A stretch of DNA of 64,000 nt, from NCBI GenBank assembly GCA_900537125.1, contig UNRJ01000005.1, positions 62,001 through 126,000 of the forward strand, written 5' to 3'. The DNA is from Rhodobacteraceae bacterium Alg238-R152. Lineage in GTDB: Bacteria > Pseudomonadota > Alphaproteobacteria > Rhodobacterales > Rhodobacteraceae. Numbering within the stretch: position 1 is the stretch's first letter; each line of letters begins with the position of its first letter. The notes beneath the pieces were generated by a model. It did not search any database. It saw only the letters and a list, made by a program, of their open reading frames with translations, and was not told the DNA's origin. The translations under genes were made by a program, and so were the position numbers. Shown piece by piece: positions 24,452 to 34,385 of this stretch.

Positions 24452-25189
24452 ATGCCGCGCATGACCCCATTTTGTCCACCCCACCCCCATCACCGTCTTG
24501 CGTCTCTGCTGCTCTGTGCCGCAGCTTTGATGCCCCAAACCGCCGACGCGGAAACGCAAAAATGGTCGGTGCACGCGTTGGGCTTCAAAGTTGGCGAGTT
24601 GAATGTGACGGGCGATCAAACCAGAAACTCTTTTTCTGGCAGTGGGAGTTTTCAAACAACGGGCTTAGCTGGCGCCCTGCGCCGCATCCACTTCACAGCA
24701 CAAAGCCAAGGCACCGTGAACGGCACTAAGATCGCCCCGACACGCTACGCGGGGTCTATCGACACCGGCAAACGAGTGAGCGAAACAACCTTAGCGTTCT
24801 CCGGCAACCAGCCCCGCAAAACCGCTGGCGCACAAACCCCCGCCACCCCGATTTCCAACCAAGCCTTACGCGGTGCAGTAGACCCGATGACCATGATGTG
24901 GCTCACGCTTCGCGACCAAAACACGGACAAGCTCTGCACGTTGGACCAAACCCAATATGATGGCACCCGGCTTGTCCGCATCACACTCAAAACGCGCCAT
25001 AACAGCGACGGCAAAGTCACCTGTTCCGGAACCTATGATCGGATTGGCGGCTATTCCAAAGAAGAACTTGCCGAACTCAAAACCTCTCCCCTCTCGATCA
25101 CCTACACCCCTGTGGGCGACACATGGCGCGCCAGCGAAGTGCAGCTCACCTCCCGCCACGGCAAGGCCAAACTCTTCCGCCGCGACTAG
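24452..25189 (+). CDS. DUF3108-type periplasmic protein
   Basis: A 245-residue secreted protein. Residues 1-32 contain a Sec-type signal (HHRLASLLLCAAALMPQTADA). The mature part begins QKWSVHALGFKVGELNVTG, the typical opening of DUF3108, whose fold is a beta-rich lipocalin-like sheet. It also carries the family segment GLAGALRRIHFTAQSQG and a Cys pair (KLCTLDQ, VTCSGTY) that probably forms a disulphide. Its function is unknown; homologues may act in envelope lipid or polysaccharide handling. It is divergent from meaB and followed 50 bases later by hrpB in the same direction. Confidence 0.82.
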   Translation: MPRMTPFCPPHPHHRLASLLLCAAALMPQTADAETQKWSVHALGFKVGELNVTGDQTRNSFSGSGSFQTTGLAGALRRIHFTAQSQGTVNGTKIAPTRYAGSIDTGKRVSETTLAFSGNQPRKTAGAQTPATPISNQALRGAVDPMTMMWLTLRDQNTDKLCTLDQTQYDGTRLVRITLKTRHNSDGKVTCSGTYDRIGGYSKEELAELKTSPLSITYTPVGDTWRASEVQLTSRHGKAKLFRRD

Positions 25190-25238
25190 CGCATGATCTC
25201 ACTGGACGCCCCGCGCCCGCTGGCCGATAAGTTGCCCT

Positions 25239-27683
25239 ATGACGCAACTGCCCATTCATGATGCCCTTGCCCCCCTGATCACCGCCCTGCGCACCACAGG
25301 TCGTGCGGTGCTGCAAGCGCCTCCGGGTGCCGGCAAAACCACCGTTGTCCCGCTGGCAATGCTGGAGGCAGGCCTCACCAATGGCCGCATCCTTATGTTG
25401 GAGCCTCGCCGCCTCGCCGCACGCGCCGCTGCTGAACGTATGGCCCAAACTCTGGGTGAACCCACGGGCCAAACTGTTGGCTACCGGGTGCGTGGTGAAA
25501 GCAAGATGTCCAAAGCCACCCGCATTGAAGTTGTCACCGAGGGCATTCTCACACGTATGATCCAGTCCGACCCGGAGTTGCCCGGCGTTGGCGCGGTGAT
25601 CTTTGACGAGTTCCACGAGCGCAGCCTGAACGCAGACCTTGGCCTCGCCTTGTGTTTGGAAATTTGCGACGCATTGCGCGATGACCTGCTCCTGCTGGCC
25701 ATGTCCGCCACATTGGATGCCGAACCTGTGGCCGCACTTATGGGCAACGCCCCAATGATCACGTCAGAGGGCCGCGCCTACCCAGTAGAAACCCGCTGGC
25801 TCGACAAACCCTTGCCAAAGAAGACCCGTCTCGAAGAGGCCACCGCCCGCCTGATCACCCAAGCGATCAGCGAAACGGAAGGCGGGGTCCTGGTGTTTCT
25901 ACCCGGTGAAGGTGAAATCCGCCGCACCCAATCCCTGCTCAACTTACCACGCAATTGTACGGTCCACCCTCTGTTTGGCGCCATGCCTTTCAAGGATCAG
26001 CAGGCCGCCATCCGCCCCGCCAAAGAGGGCCGCAAAGTGGTGCTGGCGACTTCTATTGCCGAGACTTCGCTCACCATTCAGGACGTGCGCGTGGTTGTGG
26101 ATGCAGGTCGCGCTCGTCGCGCCCGCTTTGATCCAGGCTCCGGCATGTCGCGTTTGGTGACCGAGCGAGTGACCCGCGCCGAAGCCACCCAGCGCCAAGG
26201 CCGCGCCGGCCGTGTCGCCGAAGGCATCTGCTTCCGCCTATGGACCAAAGGCGAAGAAGGCGCGCTTCTCTCTTTCCCGCCCGCCGAAATCGAAGCCGCA
26301 GACCTCACCGATTTGGCTTTGGAACTGGCCCTTTGGGGCGCGGCGCCCACAGACCTTGCTTTGCTGACCCAGCCCAACCCCGGCAGTTTTGGTGAGGCGC
26401 AATCAGTCCTTCAAATGCTGGGCGCACTGGACAACAACAACCGCATTACCCCCCACGGCAAAGCGCTCTCAGCTCTCCCCTTGCACCCGCGATTGGCGCA
26501 TATATTGGCGACGTCAGGCCCCCAAGCCGCCACCATGGCCGCGCTGCTTGCCTCACGTGATCCACTGGCACGGGGTGCACCCGTTGACCTAACGCTGCGC
26601 ATCGAAGCCCTGGCTGACCTCAAAACCTTCTCCAACCGCCGCCCCTATGGCGTCAACCGCGCCGCGCTGCACACCATACGTGACGAAGCCAAACGCCTCG
26701 CCCGATCTTCAAAGGCCCGCGACGCAACACCCCGCGACGCCGAGGAACTGGCCGCGCTGGCGTATCCAGACCGCATCGGTCTGCACCGCAAAGGCGACGA
26801 TCCGCGCTTTGTCCTGTCCGGTGGCAAGGGCACCGTGTTGGACGAGGCAGACCCGCTTGCCGCCGCCCGCCTGATTGTGGTGACCGACACTGACGGCAAC
26901 CCACGCGAAGCCCGCATTCGTCAGGCCATCCAAATCACTGAAAGCCAAATCCGCGACCTCTTTGCCCATCAAATCTCTTGGCAGAACAACTGCCACTGGT
27001 CCAAACGTGAGCGCCGGGTCATCGCCCGACGGCAAGAAATGTTTGGCGCCATCGCCCTAGATGACCGCATCTGGAAAGACGCGCCCGATGACGCCATCGC
27101 GCAAGCCATGCTGGACGGCGTGCGCGATCTTGGCATCACGCTTTCGGCCGCCGCTCAGCGTTTTGTGGCCCGCGTGGAATTGATCCGCGCAGCGGGGCAT
27201 GATCTGCCAGACATGACAGCTGATGCTCTGATGGCGGAAATCAATACTTGGCTTTTGCCGCACCTCTCCGGCATCAAAACCGCGGAGCACTGGAAAAAAT
27301 TCGATCTGCTCGAGCCCCTACGCGCGCGGCTCGATTGGACCCAAATGCAACTGGTGGACAGGCACGCCCCGGCGCATTTCACCACGCCGTTGGATCGGAA
27401 AATCCCCATCGATTACTCTGGCGAGAACCCCGAAATCACCCTGCGCCTTCAAGAACTTTTTGGCCAGACCTCGCACCCTATGGTCGGCAACACTCCGCTG
27501 CGGGTCACTCTGCTGTCTCCGGGGCAAAAACCGGTGCAAACCACCATGGATATCCCCGGCTTCTGGGCCAGCTCCTACGCTGACGTGCGCAAAGACATGC
27601 GGGGCCGATACCCGCGACATCCTTGGCCTGAAGACCCCACTCAGGCAGATCCAACATTGCGCGCAAAACGGCGTAAATATTAG
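25239..27683 (+). CDS. hrpB: ATP-dependent helicase HrpB
   Basis: An 814-residue DExH-box helicase of the HrpB family. Walker A reads PPGAGKTTV (about residues 27-35), the DEFHERS motif II near 122-128, SAT in motif III, and the arginine finger/motif VI QRQGRAGRVAEG near residue 320. Beyond the helicase core are the ratchet-like and OB-like domains and a C-terminal HrpB-specific region ending in the conserved KDMRGRYPRHPWPEDP. The length is as usual (about 800-830). Its exact substrate in bacteria is not settled; RNA processing is a common suggestion. Confidence 0.95.
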   Translation: MTQLPIHDALAPLITALRTTGRAVLQAPPGAGKTTVVPLAMLEAGLTNGRILMLEPRRLAARAAAERMAQTLGEPTGQTVGYRVRGESKMSKATRIEVVTEGILTRMIQSDPELPGVGAVIFDEFHERSLNADLGLALCLEICDALRDDLLLLAMSATLDAEPVAALMGNAPMITSEGRAYPVETRWLDKPLPKKTRLEEATARLITQAISETEGGVLVFLPGEGEIRRTQSLLNLPRNCTVHPLFGAMPFKDQQAAIRPAKEGRKVVLATSIAETSLTIQDVRVVVDAGRARRARFDPGSGMSRLVTERVTRAEATQRQGRAGRVAEGICFRLWTKGEEGALLSFPPAEIEAADLTDLALELALWGAAPTDLALLTQPNPGSFGEAQSVLQMLGALDNNNRITPHGKALSALPLHPRLAHILATSGPQAATMAALLASRDPLARGAPVDLTLRIEALADLKTFSNRRPYGVNRAALHTIRDEAKRLARSSKARDATPRDAEELAALAYPDRIGLHRKGDDPRFVLSGGKGTVLDEADPLAAARLIVVTDTDGNPREARIRQAIQITESQIRDLFAHQISWQNNCHWSKRERRVIARRQEMFGAIALDDRIWKDAPDDAIAQAMLDGVRDLGITLSAAAQRFVARVELIRAAGHDLPDMTADALMAEINTWLLPHLSGIKTAEHWKKFDLLEPLRARLDWTQMQLVDRHAPAHFTTPLDRKIPIDYSGENPEITLRLQELFGQTSHPMVGNTPLRVTLLSPGQKPVQTTMDIPGFWASSYADVRKDMRGRYPRHPWPEDPTQADPTLRAKRRKY

Positions 27684-27790
27684 GTATATCTTCCCCGCAC
27701 CTTGACGTTATCCACAGGCAAACGTATATACAATGACACGACAAAAACGTTGACCAGATAACAAAACCGAACAGATCCGAGCAGACCTCC

Positions 27791-28249
27791 ATGACCAACG
27801 CCTTAAAAACCGCTTTTGACAGCGTGATTGCACCTTTGTGGCGCCGCCCGCGCCGCATTCAGGTGGCGGCGCTCTGCACCCGTGAGAAGAAAGGCGCAAC
27901 CGAGGTTCTGCTGATCACGTCGCGTGACACAGGCCGTTGGGTTCTGCCCAAGGGCTGGCCGATCACCGGATTGGACGCCCCGGGTGCCGCCCTGCGCGAA
28001 GCCTGGGAAGAAGCTGGCGTGAAAGAAGCCAATATCAACAGCCAGCCGGTGGGCGTTTATGGCTACGACAAACGTCTGGATGGTGGGCTTGAGGTGCCTG
28101 TTGACGTGACCGTGTTTGAAACCGAGGTCACGGAACTGGTCGACGACTTCCCAGAAGCCGAAGAGCGCACCCGCAAATGGGTACCTGCTCAAGAAGCCGC
28201 CGGTATGGTGAACGAACCACAGCTTCAGGCCATTCTGAGAGAATTGTAA
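27791..28249 (+). CDS. Nudix hydrolase (DIPP-like)
   Basis: A 152-residue Nudix hydrolase related to the diphosphoinositol-polyphosphate/diadenosine-polyphosphate type (PKGWP...EAWEEAGV). The core REAWEEAGV of the Nudix box is intact. The box's first Glu (GX5E) is replaced: after the GWPITG the residue is Leu, so activity may be altered. The C-terminus has the EERTRKWVPAQEAAGMV segment typical of this group. It is the first gene upstream of the phosphate transporter and may share phosphate-related control, but that is only positional. The start ATG follows a GCAGACC stretch with a weak ribosome site. Confidence 0.85.
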   Translation: MTNALKTAFDSVIAPLWRRPRRIQVAALCTREKKGATEVLLITSRDTGRWVLPKGWPITGLDAPGAALREAWEEAGVKEANINSQPVGVYGYDKRLDGGLEVPVDVTVFETEVTELVDDFPEAEERTRKWVPAQEAAGMVNEPQLQAILREL

Positions 28250-28339
28250 CCCTTTCGTAATCCATTTGTAACGAAATCGTTGCATTGACCCGGTGACGGG
28301 GGTACGCCCCGGTACGACTCAAAGCCGGGATTCTTTGTC

Positions 28340-29821
28340 ATGACCTCGCCAAACTCAGGCAAGAAATGGTCCACGTTGGACCGCGACCTCAACCGCATCT
28401 CCCATCTGGAATCTGCCACACTCTATGTCTCCCGCCCCATGGTGGGTTTTGGCATTGCGATCGCTTTTATTGTGATCGCCGGTGTGGCAGCAGGCCTGCT
28501 GTCGGGGGGTGAATCCAACACAGCAATCATCATCGCGGCTGCTGGTATTGGCGCTTATATGGCGATCAACATCGGCGCCAACGATGTGGCCAACAACATG
28601 GGCCCGGCGGTGGGTGCAAATGCGCTCACCATGGGTGGCGCCATTGTCATCGCCGCGTTTTTTGAAAGCGCGGGCGCCCTGCTCGCAGGGGGGGATGTGG
28701 TCTCCACCATTTCCAAAGGCATCATTGATCCCACCGGCATGGCCAACACCACCATCTTTATTTGGGCGATGATGGCCGCGCTGATCTCGTCAGCGCTGTG
28801 GGTGAACCTGGCCACCTGGGTCGGCGCACCGGTGTCCACCACACACTCGGTTGTAGGCGGCGTTATGGGCGCAGGAATCGCGGCTGCAGGCTTTGCCGCC
28901 GTGAACTGGCCCACCATGGCCAAAATTGCGGCCTCCTGGGTGATTTCCCCGGTGCTTGGCGGGGTGATTGCCGCCGCCTGCCTGGCCTTCATCAAAACCA
29001 AAATCATCTACCAAGACGACAAAATTGCCGCGGCCCGCCGCTGGGTGCCCGTTCTGATCGGTATCATGGCGGCTGCCTTTGCGTCTTATCTGGCTCTCAA
29101 AGGCCTCAAGCGGATCATCAAAATTGACCTACAAACGGCCCTGCTGATTGGTGCAGCCACAGGCGGTTTGTTTTACGTGGTCTCCGCCCCGCTCATTCGC
29201 CGCCAATCCGAAGGACTGGAAAACCGCAACAAATCTCTCAAAGTGCTGTTTGGCATCCCACTGGTGTTCTCCGCCGCGCTCCTCTCGTTTGCCCATGGCG
29301 CCAACGATGTGGCCAACGCGGTCGGCCCGCTCGCTGCCATTGTACACGCTGCTGAGTTTGGCGAGTTTGCCGCTAAGGTTTCGATCCCAAGCTGGGTGAT
29401 GATCATCGGCGCCTTCGGGATCTCCTTTGGCCTGTTCCTATTTGGCCCCAAGCTGATCCGTATGGTGGGCGAGAAGATCACCAAGTTGAACCCGATGCGC
29501 GCCTACTGTGTGGCTCTGTCTGCCGCAATCACCGTGATTGTCGCCTCTTGGCTCGGCCTGCCAGTGAGCTCAACCCACATCGCAGTGGGCGGCATCTTTG
29601 GCGTCGGTTTTTATCGCGAATGGCACGCAGAACGACGCCTGCGCAAAACCGCCGTGCAACGCGCGACCGAAAAGCGCATCGCGCCCGAAGAACGCCGCCG
29701 CCGCAAACTGGTGCGCCGCAGCCACTTCATGACCATCATCGCCGCCTGGGTCATCACGGTCCCTGCCGCCGCGTTGATGTCGGCTGTGATCTTCTACCTG
29801 CTGAATTCACTCAGCAGTTAA
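28340..29821 (+). CDS. pit: Inorganic phosphate transporter (PiT family)
   Basis: A 493-residue low-affinity phosphate permease driven by H+ or Na+. It has two repeated PiT signature regions: GANDVANNMGPAVGANALT (about residues 74-92) and GANDVANAVGPLAAIVHA (about 320-337). Both carry the GANDVAN motif essential for phosphate and cation binding. About 11 hydrophobic helices flank a central soluble loop. The inverted-repeat layout (N and C halves) is complete. It follows a Nudix gene by 90 bases. A short C-terminal basic segment (RRLRKTAVQRATEKRIAPEERR) precedes the last helix, as in some alphaproteobacterial forms. Confidence 0.95.
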   Translation: MTSPNSGKKWSTLDRDLNRISHLESATLYVSRPMVGFGIAIAFIVIAGVAAGLLSGGESNTAIIIAAAGIGAYMAINIGANDVANNMGPAVGANALTMGGAIVIAAFFESAGALLAGGDVVSTISKGIIDPTGMANTTIFIWAMMAALISSALWVNLATWVGAPVSTTHSVVGGVMGAGIAAAGFAAVNWPTMAKIAASWVISPVLGGVIAAACLAFIKTKIIYQDDKIAAARRWVPVLIGIMAAAFASYLALKGLKRIIKIDLQTALLIGAATGGLFYVVSAPLIRRQSEGLENRNKSLKVLFGIPLVFSAALLSFAHGANDVANAVGPLAAIVHAAEFGEFAAKVSIPSWVMIIGAFGISFGLFLFGPKLIRMVGEKITKLNPMRAYCVALSAAITVIVASWLGLPVSSTHIAVGGIFGVGFYREWHAERRLRKTAVQRATEKRIAPEERRRRKLVRRSHFMTIIAAWVITVPAAALMSAVIFYLLNSLSS

Positions 29822-29824
29822 GCC

Positions 29825-30880
29825 TCAGTTGTCTGCGGGTGCCTCCCATCCCCGCAGACGGTCCCACACCTCCAGGGCCGACAGTTTGGGTGACCCTGCG
29901 CGTTGCGTTTCCGCTTCTCGGATCAATTCTGCAATCACCTCATTGATTGGGGCATCCCCTTCGACTTCTCGCGCCAGCTGCACAATCTTGCCCTGCAACA
30001 CGTCAATTTCGGTAGCACGCCCTTTCTCAAGGTCTTCCCACATAGAACTGCGGGCATTGGGGTCGATCGACAGCATGGTCTTCGCCACCAGCCGGAACGC
30101 CCAGGTTGGCAGCGTCAAAATCCGCGGCACCAGCCACATCGGCACCTTGGCGACCGGGTTCTGACAGGCCAGCTCCGCCGCCCGAAAAACCGCCATTGCT
30201 TCAACCATCTGCGCAGCCATCAACCGCCGCCAACCTCGCTCACCGATCTGCGTCCGCAGCGGCAATCCCGATAGTGCATTCAACGCGTTGTTAAGGTTGA
30301 TCAACAGCTTGCCCCACTGCACCGCCGCAATAGCTGCGTGCTCATGAACGGCCAAATCCGGCACGCTCAATTGCCGTCCTACAGGCCCCTGACCGCGCTC
30401 AATGAGGATGTCGCCACTGGTGCCCCGATGAAAGCGGCCACCGCCGACCCAGACCACATTGAACGGCACCATACCGGCCCGCACGTCCCAGCCCGGCAGC
30501 ATGTCGCGCAGCTGCGCCGCGTTCTCCACCCCGTTCTGCAGGCTGACCACCACCGCATCCTCCGGCGCATGTTCTGCGATCTGCGCTGCGATCTCTTCGG
30601 TCGCTCTGCTTTTCACAGTCACCAAAACAATATCAGCGTCCGCCAAACAGGCCGGGTCCGCGCTCATCGCAAATTGATCTGGCGCCAAAGCCACGTCCAA
30701 ATCGCCAAAATCTGTTAGGGTCAGACCATTCTGCGTGATCTCGTCAGCTGTCTGTGGGCGCAACAACAGCGTCACATCCCGCCCGCTCCGCGCCAACAGC
30801 CCACCGACAAAACAACCAATGCTGCCGGCTCCGGCCACCACAATCCGGGGCGCGTTCTTACGCCCTTGCGCCTCACCCAT
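29825..30880 (-). CDS. 2-dehydropantoate 2-reductase-like (ApbA/PanE family)
   Basis: A 351-residue NADPH-dependent dehydrogenase of the ketopantoate reductase family. The Rossmann motif GAGSIGCFVG is at residues 17-26, the catalytic Lys sits in the WGKLLINLNNALNAL region, and a helical C-terminal domain follows with SSMWEDLEKGRATEID typical of PanE-like proteins. Assignment to panE proper is uncertain because many paralogues in this family reduce other 2-oxo acids; no other pantothenate gene is present. It is convergent with the phosphate transporter gene, with only 3 bases between the stops. The start is the first ATG and is unremarkable. Confidence 0.85.
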   Translation of the reverse strand: MGEAQGRKNAPRIVVAGAGSIGCFVGGLLARSGRDVTLLLRPQTADEITQNGLTLTDFGDLDVALAPDQFAMSADPACLADADIVLVTVKSRATEEIAAQIAEHAPEDAVVVSLQNGVENAAQLRDMLPGWDVRAGMVPFNVVWVGGGRFHRGTSGDILIERGQGPVGRQLSVPDLAVHEHAAIAAVQWGKLLINLNNALNALSGLPLRTQIGERGWRRLMAAQMVEAMAVFRAAELACQNPVAKVPMWLVPRILTLPTWAFRLVAKTMLSIDPNARSSMWEDLEKGRATEIDVLQGKIVQLAREVEGDAPINEVIAELIREAETQRAGSPKLSALEVWDRLRGWEAPADN

Positions 30881-30940
30881 CCCGCGCTCCCTTTGTCCTC
30901 TCGCAAAGCCAGCTTAGGCGCACATCGGACACCCAGACAA

Positions 30941-30971
30941 CAAAAAGGGCGCCAGCACCGCTGACGCCCTT
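30941..30971 (-). terminator. argF terminator
   Basis: Stem GGGCG-x-CAGC and GCTG-x-CGCCC with a three-base loop, followed on the minus strand by TTTTTG, 23 bases past the argF stop. Confidence 0.85.
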
Positions 30972-30993
30972 ACGTTACACAATGCGGCAAGCC

Positions 30994-31920
30994 TTAGCTC
31001 TGTAGGCACCACTTCATGATCGCCTTTTGTGCGTGAAGCCGGTTTTCCGCCTCATCAAACACCGCCGAATTTGGCCCATCCATCACGGCGTTGGTGGCCT
31101 CTTCGTTACGGTGCGCCGGCAGGCAGTGCATGAACAATGCGTCATCCTTGGCGTGGCTCATCAACTCTTCGTTGACCTGGAACCCACGCAGTTGATTGTG
31201 CCGACGCTCCCGCGCAGACGGCGCATCATGCATGCTCACCCAGGTGTCCGTCACAACCAGGTCCGCGCCTTGTACCGCTTTCACAGGATCACGCTCAATC
31301 TCGACGTTCACGCCTTTGGCGCGGGCTTCATCAATGAACCCCTGCTCCGGATCCAACGTTTGCGGGCCGGTGAAGGTCAAATCAAAACCAAACTGCCCTG
31401 CCGCGTGGGCAAAGCTGGCAAACACGTTGTTGCCGTCGCCAGACCACACAACTTTCTTGCCCGCAATTGGCCCCATCTTTTCTTCAAACGTCAGGATGTC
31501 CGCCATGATCTGGCACGGATGCGTGCGGTTGGTCAGCCCGTTGATCACCGGCACAGTGGCGTTCTCCGCCATCTCCAGCAGCGTCGCCTCCTCAAAGGTC
31601 CGGATCATGATCAGGTCGACATAGCGACTCAGCACCTTGGCCGTATCCGCCACGGTCTCGCCATGGCCCAGCTGCATCTCAGAGCCGGACAGTACCATGG
31701 TCTGCCCACCCATCTGGCGCACGCCCACGTCAAAGCTGACGCGGGTCCGGGTGGAGGGCTTTTCAAAGATCAACGCCACCATGTGATCCTTCAGAGGCAA
31801 ATCATCGTCCAGCGCGCCTTTGGGGCGGCCATTGCGCGCGTCTTTGATGGATTTTGCGCTGTCGATCATGCCCCGCAGATCATCCACGGCTGTCTTATTG
31901 ATATCCAGAAAATGCTTCAT
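30994..31920 (-). CDS. argF: Ornithine carbamoyltransferase
   Basis: A 308-residue anabolic ornithine transcarbamoylase, which joins carbamoyl phosphate and ornithine to citrulline in arginine synthesis. The carbamoyl phosphate loop STRTR is at residues 56-60, HPCQ appears near residue 130, and the ornithine-binding HCLPAHR is near residue 263. Length matches the trimeric bacterial enzyme. The gene is second in an argD-argF operon with only 11 bases between them. Terminated by a strong hairpin. Identification is secure. Confidence 0.96.
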   Translation of the reverse strand: MKHFLDINKTAVDDLRGMIDSAKSIKDARNGRPKGALDDDLPLKDHMVALIFEKPSTRTRVSFDVGVRQMGGQTMVLSGSEMQLGHGETVADTAKVLSRYVDLIMIRTFEEATLLEMAENATVPVINGLTNRTHPCQIMADILTFEEKMGPIAGKKVVWSGDGNNVFASFAHAAGQFGFDLTFTGPQTLDPEQGFIDEARAKGVNVEIERDPVKAVQGADLVVTDTWVSMHDAPSARERRHNQLRGFQVNEELMSHAKDDALFMHCLPAHRNEEATNAVMDGPNSAVFDEAENRLHAQKAIMKWCLQS

Positions 31921-31931
31921 CTACTTTGTCC

Positions 31932-33113
31932 TTACCCTTGTGCGCCCACTTGCGCCGCTGCCTTATCAAGCCGCACAACGGCCTCGGCGATTTCTTCATC
32001 AGTAATGTTCAGGGGCGGCAGCAACCGCACCACATTGTCTGCCGCAGGCACGGTCACAACCTCGTTGTCGTAGCCTGCTGCCACAACGTCGCCACAGGCC
32101 GCCTTGGAGCACTTCAACCCCAGCATCAGCCCTGTGCCACGCACCTCCTCAAACACCTCGGGGTGCTCCGCCACCAGCCCTTCCAGCTTCTGACGCAACA
32201 GACCCGCTTTGCGGTTCACCTCCGCCAAGAACGTGTCATCCGCGACCACATCCATAACCGCGCCACCCACGGCGCAAGCCAACGGGTTGCCGCCATAAGT
32301 CGAGCCATGTGTGCCCGCAACCATGCCGCTCGCGGCCTCTTCTGTGGCCAGCACGGCACCCAGCGGGAAACCACCGCCAATGCCTTTAGCGACCATCATG
32401 ATGTCTGGCGTCACTCCGGCCCACTCATGCGCAAACAGCTTGCCAGTCCGGCCCACGCCACATTGCACCTCATCCATGATCAGCAGAATGCCCGCTTGAT
32501 CGCAGATTTCCCGCAACGCCTTGAGGTCCGCATCCGCCATCGGGCGAATACCACCTTCGCCCTGCACCGGTTCAACAATAATAGCTGCCGTCTGATCGCG
32601 GATCAGTGCTTTGGCCGCGTCCAGATCACCCCAGGCCACCTGATGGAACCCTGGCAACAACGGCCCAAAGCCCGCTACCAGTTTCTTAGAACCAGCCGCC
32701 GCAATCCCGGCGGAACTCCGGCCATGGAACGCGCCTTCAAAGGCGATAATCTCCACCCGCTCGGGCTGGCCGTTGTCGTGCCAGTACTTACGCGTCATCT
32801 TCACTGCCAGCTCACAGCACTCGGTGCCCGAATTGGTGAAAAACACCGTATCGGCAAAGGTATGTGCCACCAGCTTATCCGCCAGGGCCTGTTGTTGCGT
32901 GATGTTGTAGAGATTGGACACATGCCACAGCTTGCCGGCCTGTTCGGTCAGGGCCTCCACCAACACCGGATTGGCGTGGCCCAACACGTTCACAGCAATG
33001 CCCGCGCCAAGATCGAGAAAACGTCGGCCATCCGCCTCGATCATCCAGCTTCCTTCGCCCTTCTCAAACGTGAGGGCGGCGCGGTTGTATGTCGGCAAAA
33101 CGGACGGGATCAT
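31932..33113 (-). CDS. argD: Acetylornithine aminotransferase
   Basis: A 393-residue class III PLP-dependent aminotransferase converting N-acetylglutamate semialdehyde to N-acetylornithine. The PLP-Lys is in MVAKGIGGGFPLGAV, the Asp contacting the pyridine nitrogen in LIMDEVQCGVGRTG, and the phosphate-binding SGTECCELAVK motif is present. The gene pairs with argF directly downstream. The start is the first ATG with a ribosome-binding GGAAG about 8 bases upstream. The enzyme may also act on succinylornithine or lysine-pathway substrates as in other bacteria. Confidence 0.95.
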   Translation of the reverse strand: MIPSVLPTYNRAALTFEKGEGSWMIEADGRRFLDLGAGIAVNVLGHANPVLVEALTEQAGKLWHVSNLYNITQQQALADKLVAHTFADTVFFTNSGTECCELAVKMTRKYWHDNGQPERVEIIAFEGAFHGRSSAGIAAAGSKKLVAGFGPLLPGFHQVAWGDLDAAKALIRDQTAAIIVEPVQGEGGIRPMADADLKALREICDQAGILLIMDEVQCGVGRTGKLFAHEWAGVTPDIMMVAKGIGGGFPLGAVLATEEAASGMVAGTHGSTYGGNPLACAVGGAVMDVVADDTFLAEVNRKAGLLRQKLEGLVAEHPEVFEEVRGTGLMLGLKCSKAACGDVVAAGYDNEVVTVPAADNVVRLLPPLNITDEEIAEAVVRLDKAAAQVGAQG

Positions 33114-33438
33114 GTCGATCTTCCTTTTCAGATCATGAGCCTTTGTGACTGCATCACTTGAGGCATTTACGTCAATGTTTTTGAGAGCTTATGCGCCACT
33201 TTGCAGCGCAATGGATCAGGTACCGGTCACGCAGTGGCGCGTCGGCGTCGTACAAAAGGGATATCTGTGCGTTTGATCATTTGCACTGCCTAGAGGCATT
33301 GGCGCCAAATGGGAACCCCGATCTTTCGATTCGCGCAAAATTTATGACATCTGTGCAAATCGGCACACTCGAAGGCCTAGGCGAGACGTCATAGAGCCCC
33401 GACTTGCCGTTCGGAAAATGCAGGCTCATAACCACCTT
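33114..33438. other. Intergenic region upstream of argD and an EamA gene
   Basis: About 325 bases between two divergent genes hold promoters for both. I see no convincing terminator, riboswitch or coding frame; a short inverted repeat CCACTTTGCAGCGCA...CACGCAGTGG (33196-33235) is weak. No ARG-box-like element is clear. Confidence 0.4.
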
Positions 33439-34323
33439 ATGAGCGAACAGACCTTGCCCCGCACCAACCCAGCCTTAGCCGCTGCTCTGACCCTTGCCGC
33501 CTCCGCCTTTGCGGCAGGCACCACGCTACTGGCCAAAGCACTGGGAACCGGTGTTCTGGGCCCAGAGCTGCACCCGCTTCAGATCAGCCACGGCCGCTTT
33601 CTGTTCGCATTTCTTGGGTTTGCCACAGCAGCAATGATCATCCGACCGCAAATCACACGCCCTGACTGGGGCCTGCACGTGGGGCGGTCCACTTTAGGCT
33701 GGGGCGGCGTGACGCTGATGTTTGCCGCTGCCACCTTCATTCCGCTCTCAGATGCCACCGCGATCAGCTTCCTCAACCCGGTGGTTGGCATGTTGCTGGC
33801 GATCCCGTTTCTGGGCGAAAAGATTGGCCCTTGGCGCTGGGGCTCCGCCGCCCTCGCGTTCACCGGCGCCATGGTGCTCACCCGACCCGGCGCTGGCGCG
33901 CTGGAGTTTGGCGCCTTTTTGGCCTTGGGTGCAGCTTTCGCCATGGGGGGCGAGCTGATCTTCATCAAAAAGTTGACCGGCCGCGAACGGCCGTTTCAAA
34001 TCCTGCTGATCAACAACGCCATCGGCCTCATCATAGCCTCTGTCGCCGCCGCCTTTGTCTGGCAAACGCCAACTTTACAGCAGTGGGCCGCACTGGCTGG
34101 AATCGGCCTGCTGATGGCTTCCGCCCAAACCTGCTTCATCAATGCCATGCGCCTGGCAGACGCCAGTTTTGTCAGCCCGTTTTTCTACACATCTCTGGCC
34201 TTCGCCGCGCTTTATGATGCGCTGGTATTCTCGGTCCTGCCTGACGCCATCAGCTGGCTTGGCGCAGGTATCATCCTCTGCGCCGCCGCTGTGCTGGTCT
34301 GGCGCGAAGCCCGCAACCGTTAA
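33439..34323 (+). CDS. EamA-family (DMT) membrane transporter
   Basis: A 294-residue drug/metabolite transporter with ten predicted transmembrane segments in two EamA repeats (roughly residues 15-140 and 150-290). Typical marks include SAFAAGTTLLAKAL in helix 1 and the AISFLNPVVGMLLAIPFLGEK end of the first repeat, and the duplicated AQTCFINAMRLADASFVSPF in the second. Substrate cannot be predicted. The start is uncertain: the chosen MSEQTLP ATG and one seven codons upstream both lack good ribosome sites. It is followed by a shared terminator with lysS. Confidence 0.85.
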   Translation: MSEQTLPRTNPALAAALTLAASAFAAGTTLLAKALGTGVLGPELHPLQISHGRFLFAFLGFATAAMIIRPQITRPDWGLHVGRSTLGWGGVTLMFAAATFIPLSDATAISFLNPVVGMLLAIPFLGEKIGPWRWGSAALAFTGAMVLTRPGAGALEFGAFLALGAAFAMGGELIFIKKLTGRERPFQILLINNAIGLIIASVAAAFVWQTPTLQQWAALAGIGLLMASAQTCFINAMRLADASFVSPFFYTSLAFAALYDALVFSVLPDAISWLGAGIILCAAAVLVWREARNR

Positions 34324-34334
34324 GTCCAAAACGC

Positions 34335-34362
34335 AAAAGGCCCCGCCAAAGCGGAGCCTTTC
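34335..34362. terminator. Bidirectional terminator (EamA gene / lysS)
   Basis: AAAGG-x-CCCGC and GCGG-x-GCCTTT flank a short loop, with T-tracts on both strands. It separates the ends of convergent genes. Confidence 0.85.
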
Positions 34363-34385
34363 AAAACCTGTTCTGTCAGCGGATC

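Noticed and set aside
24418-24462. Upstream ATGs for meaB
   Set aside because: They would overlap the divergent DUF3108 gene start and have no ribosome site.
28252-28273. Pho box before the phosphate transporter (CTTTCGTAATC and CATTTGTAACG, 11-base period)
   Set aside because: The spacing fits but the half-sites match the PhoB consensus poorly, so it is not called.
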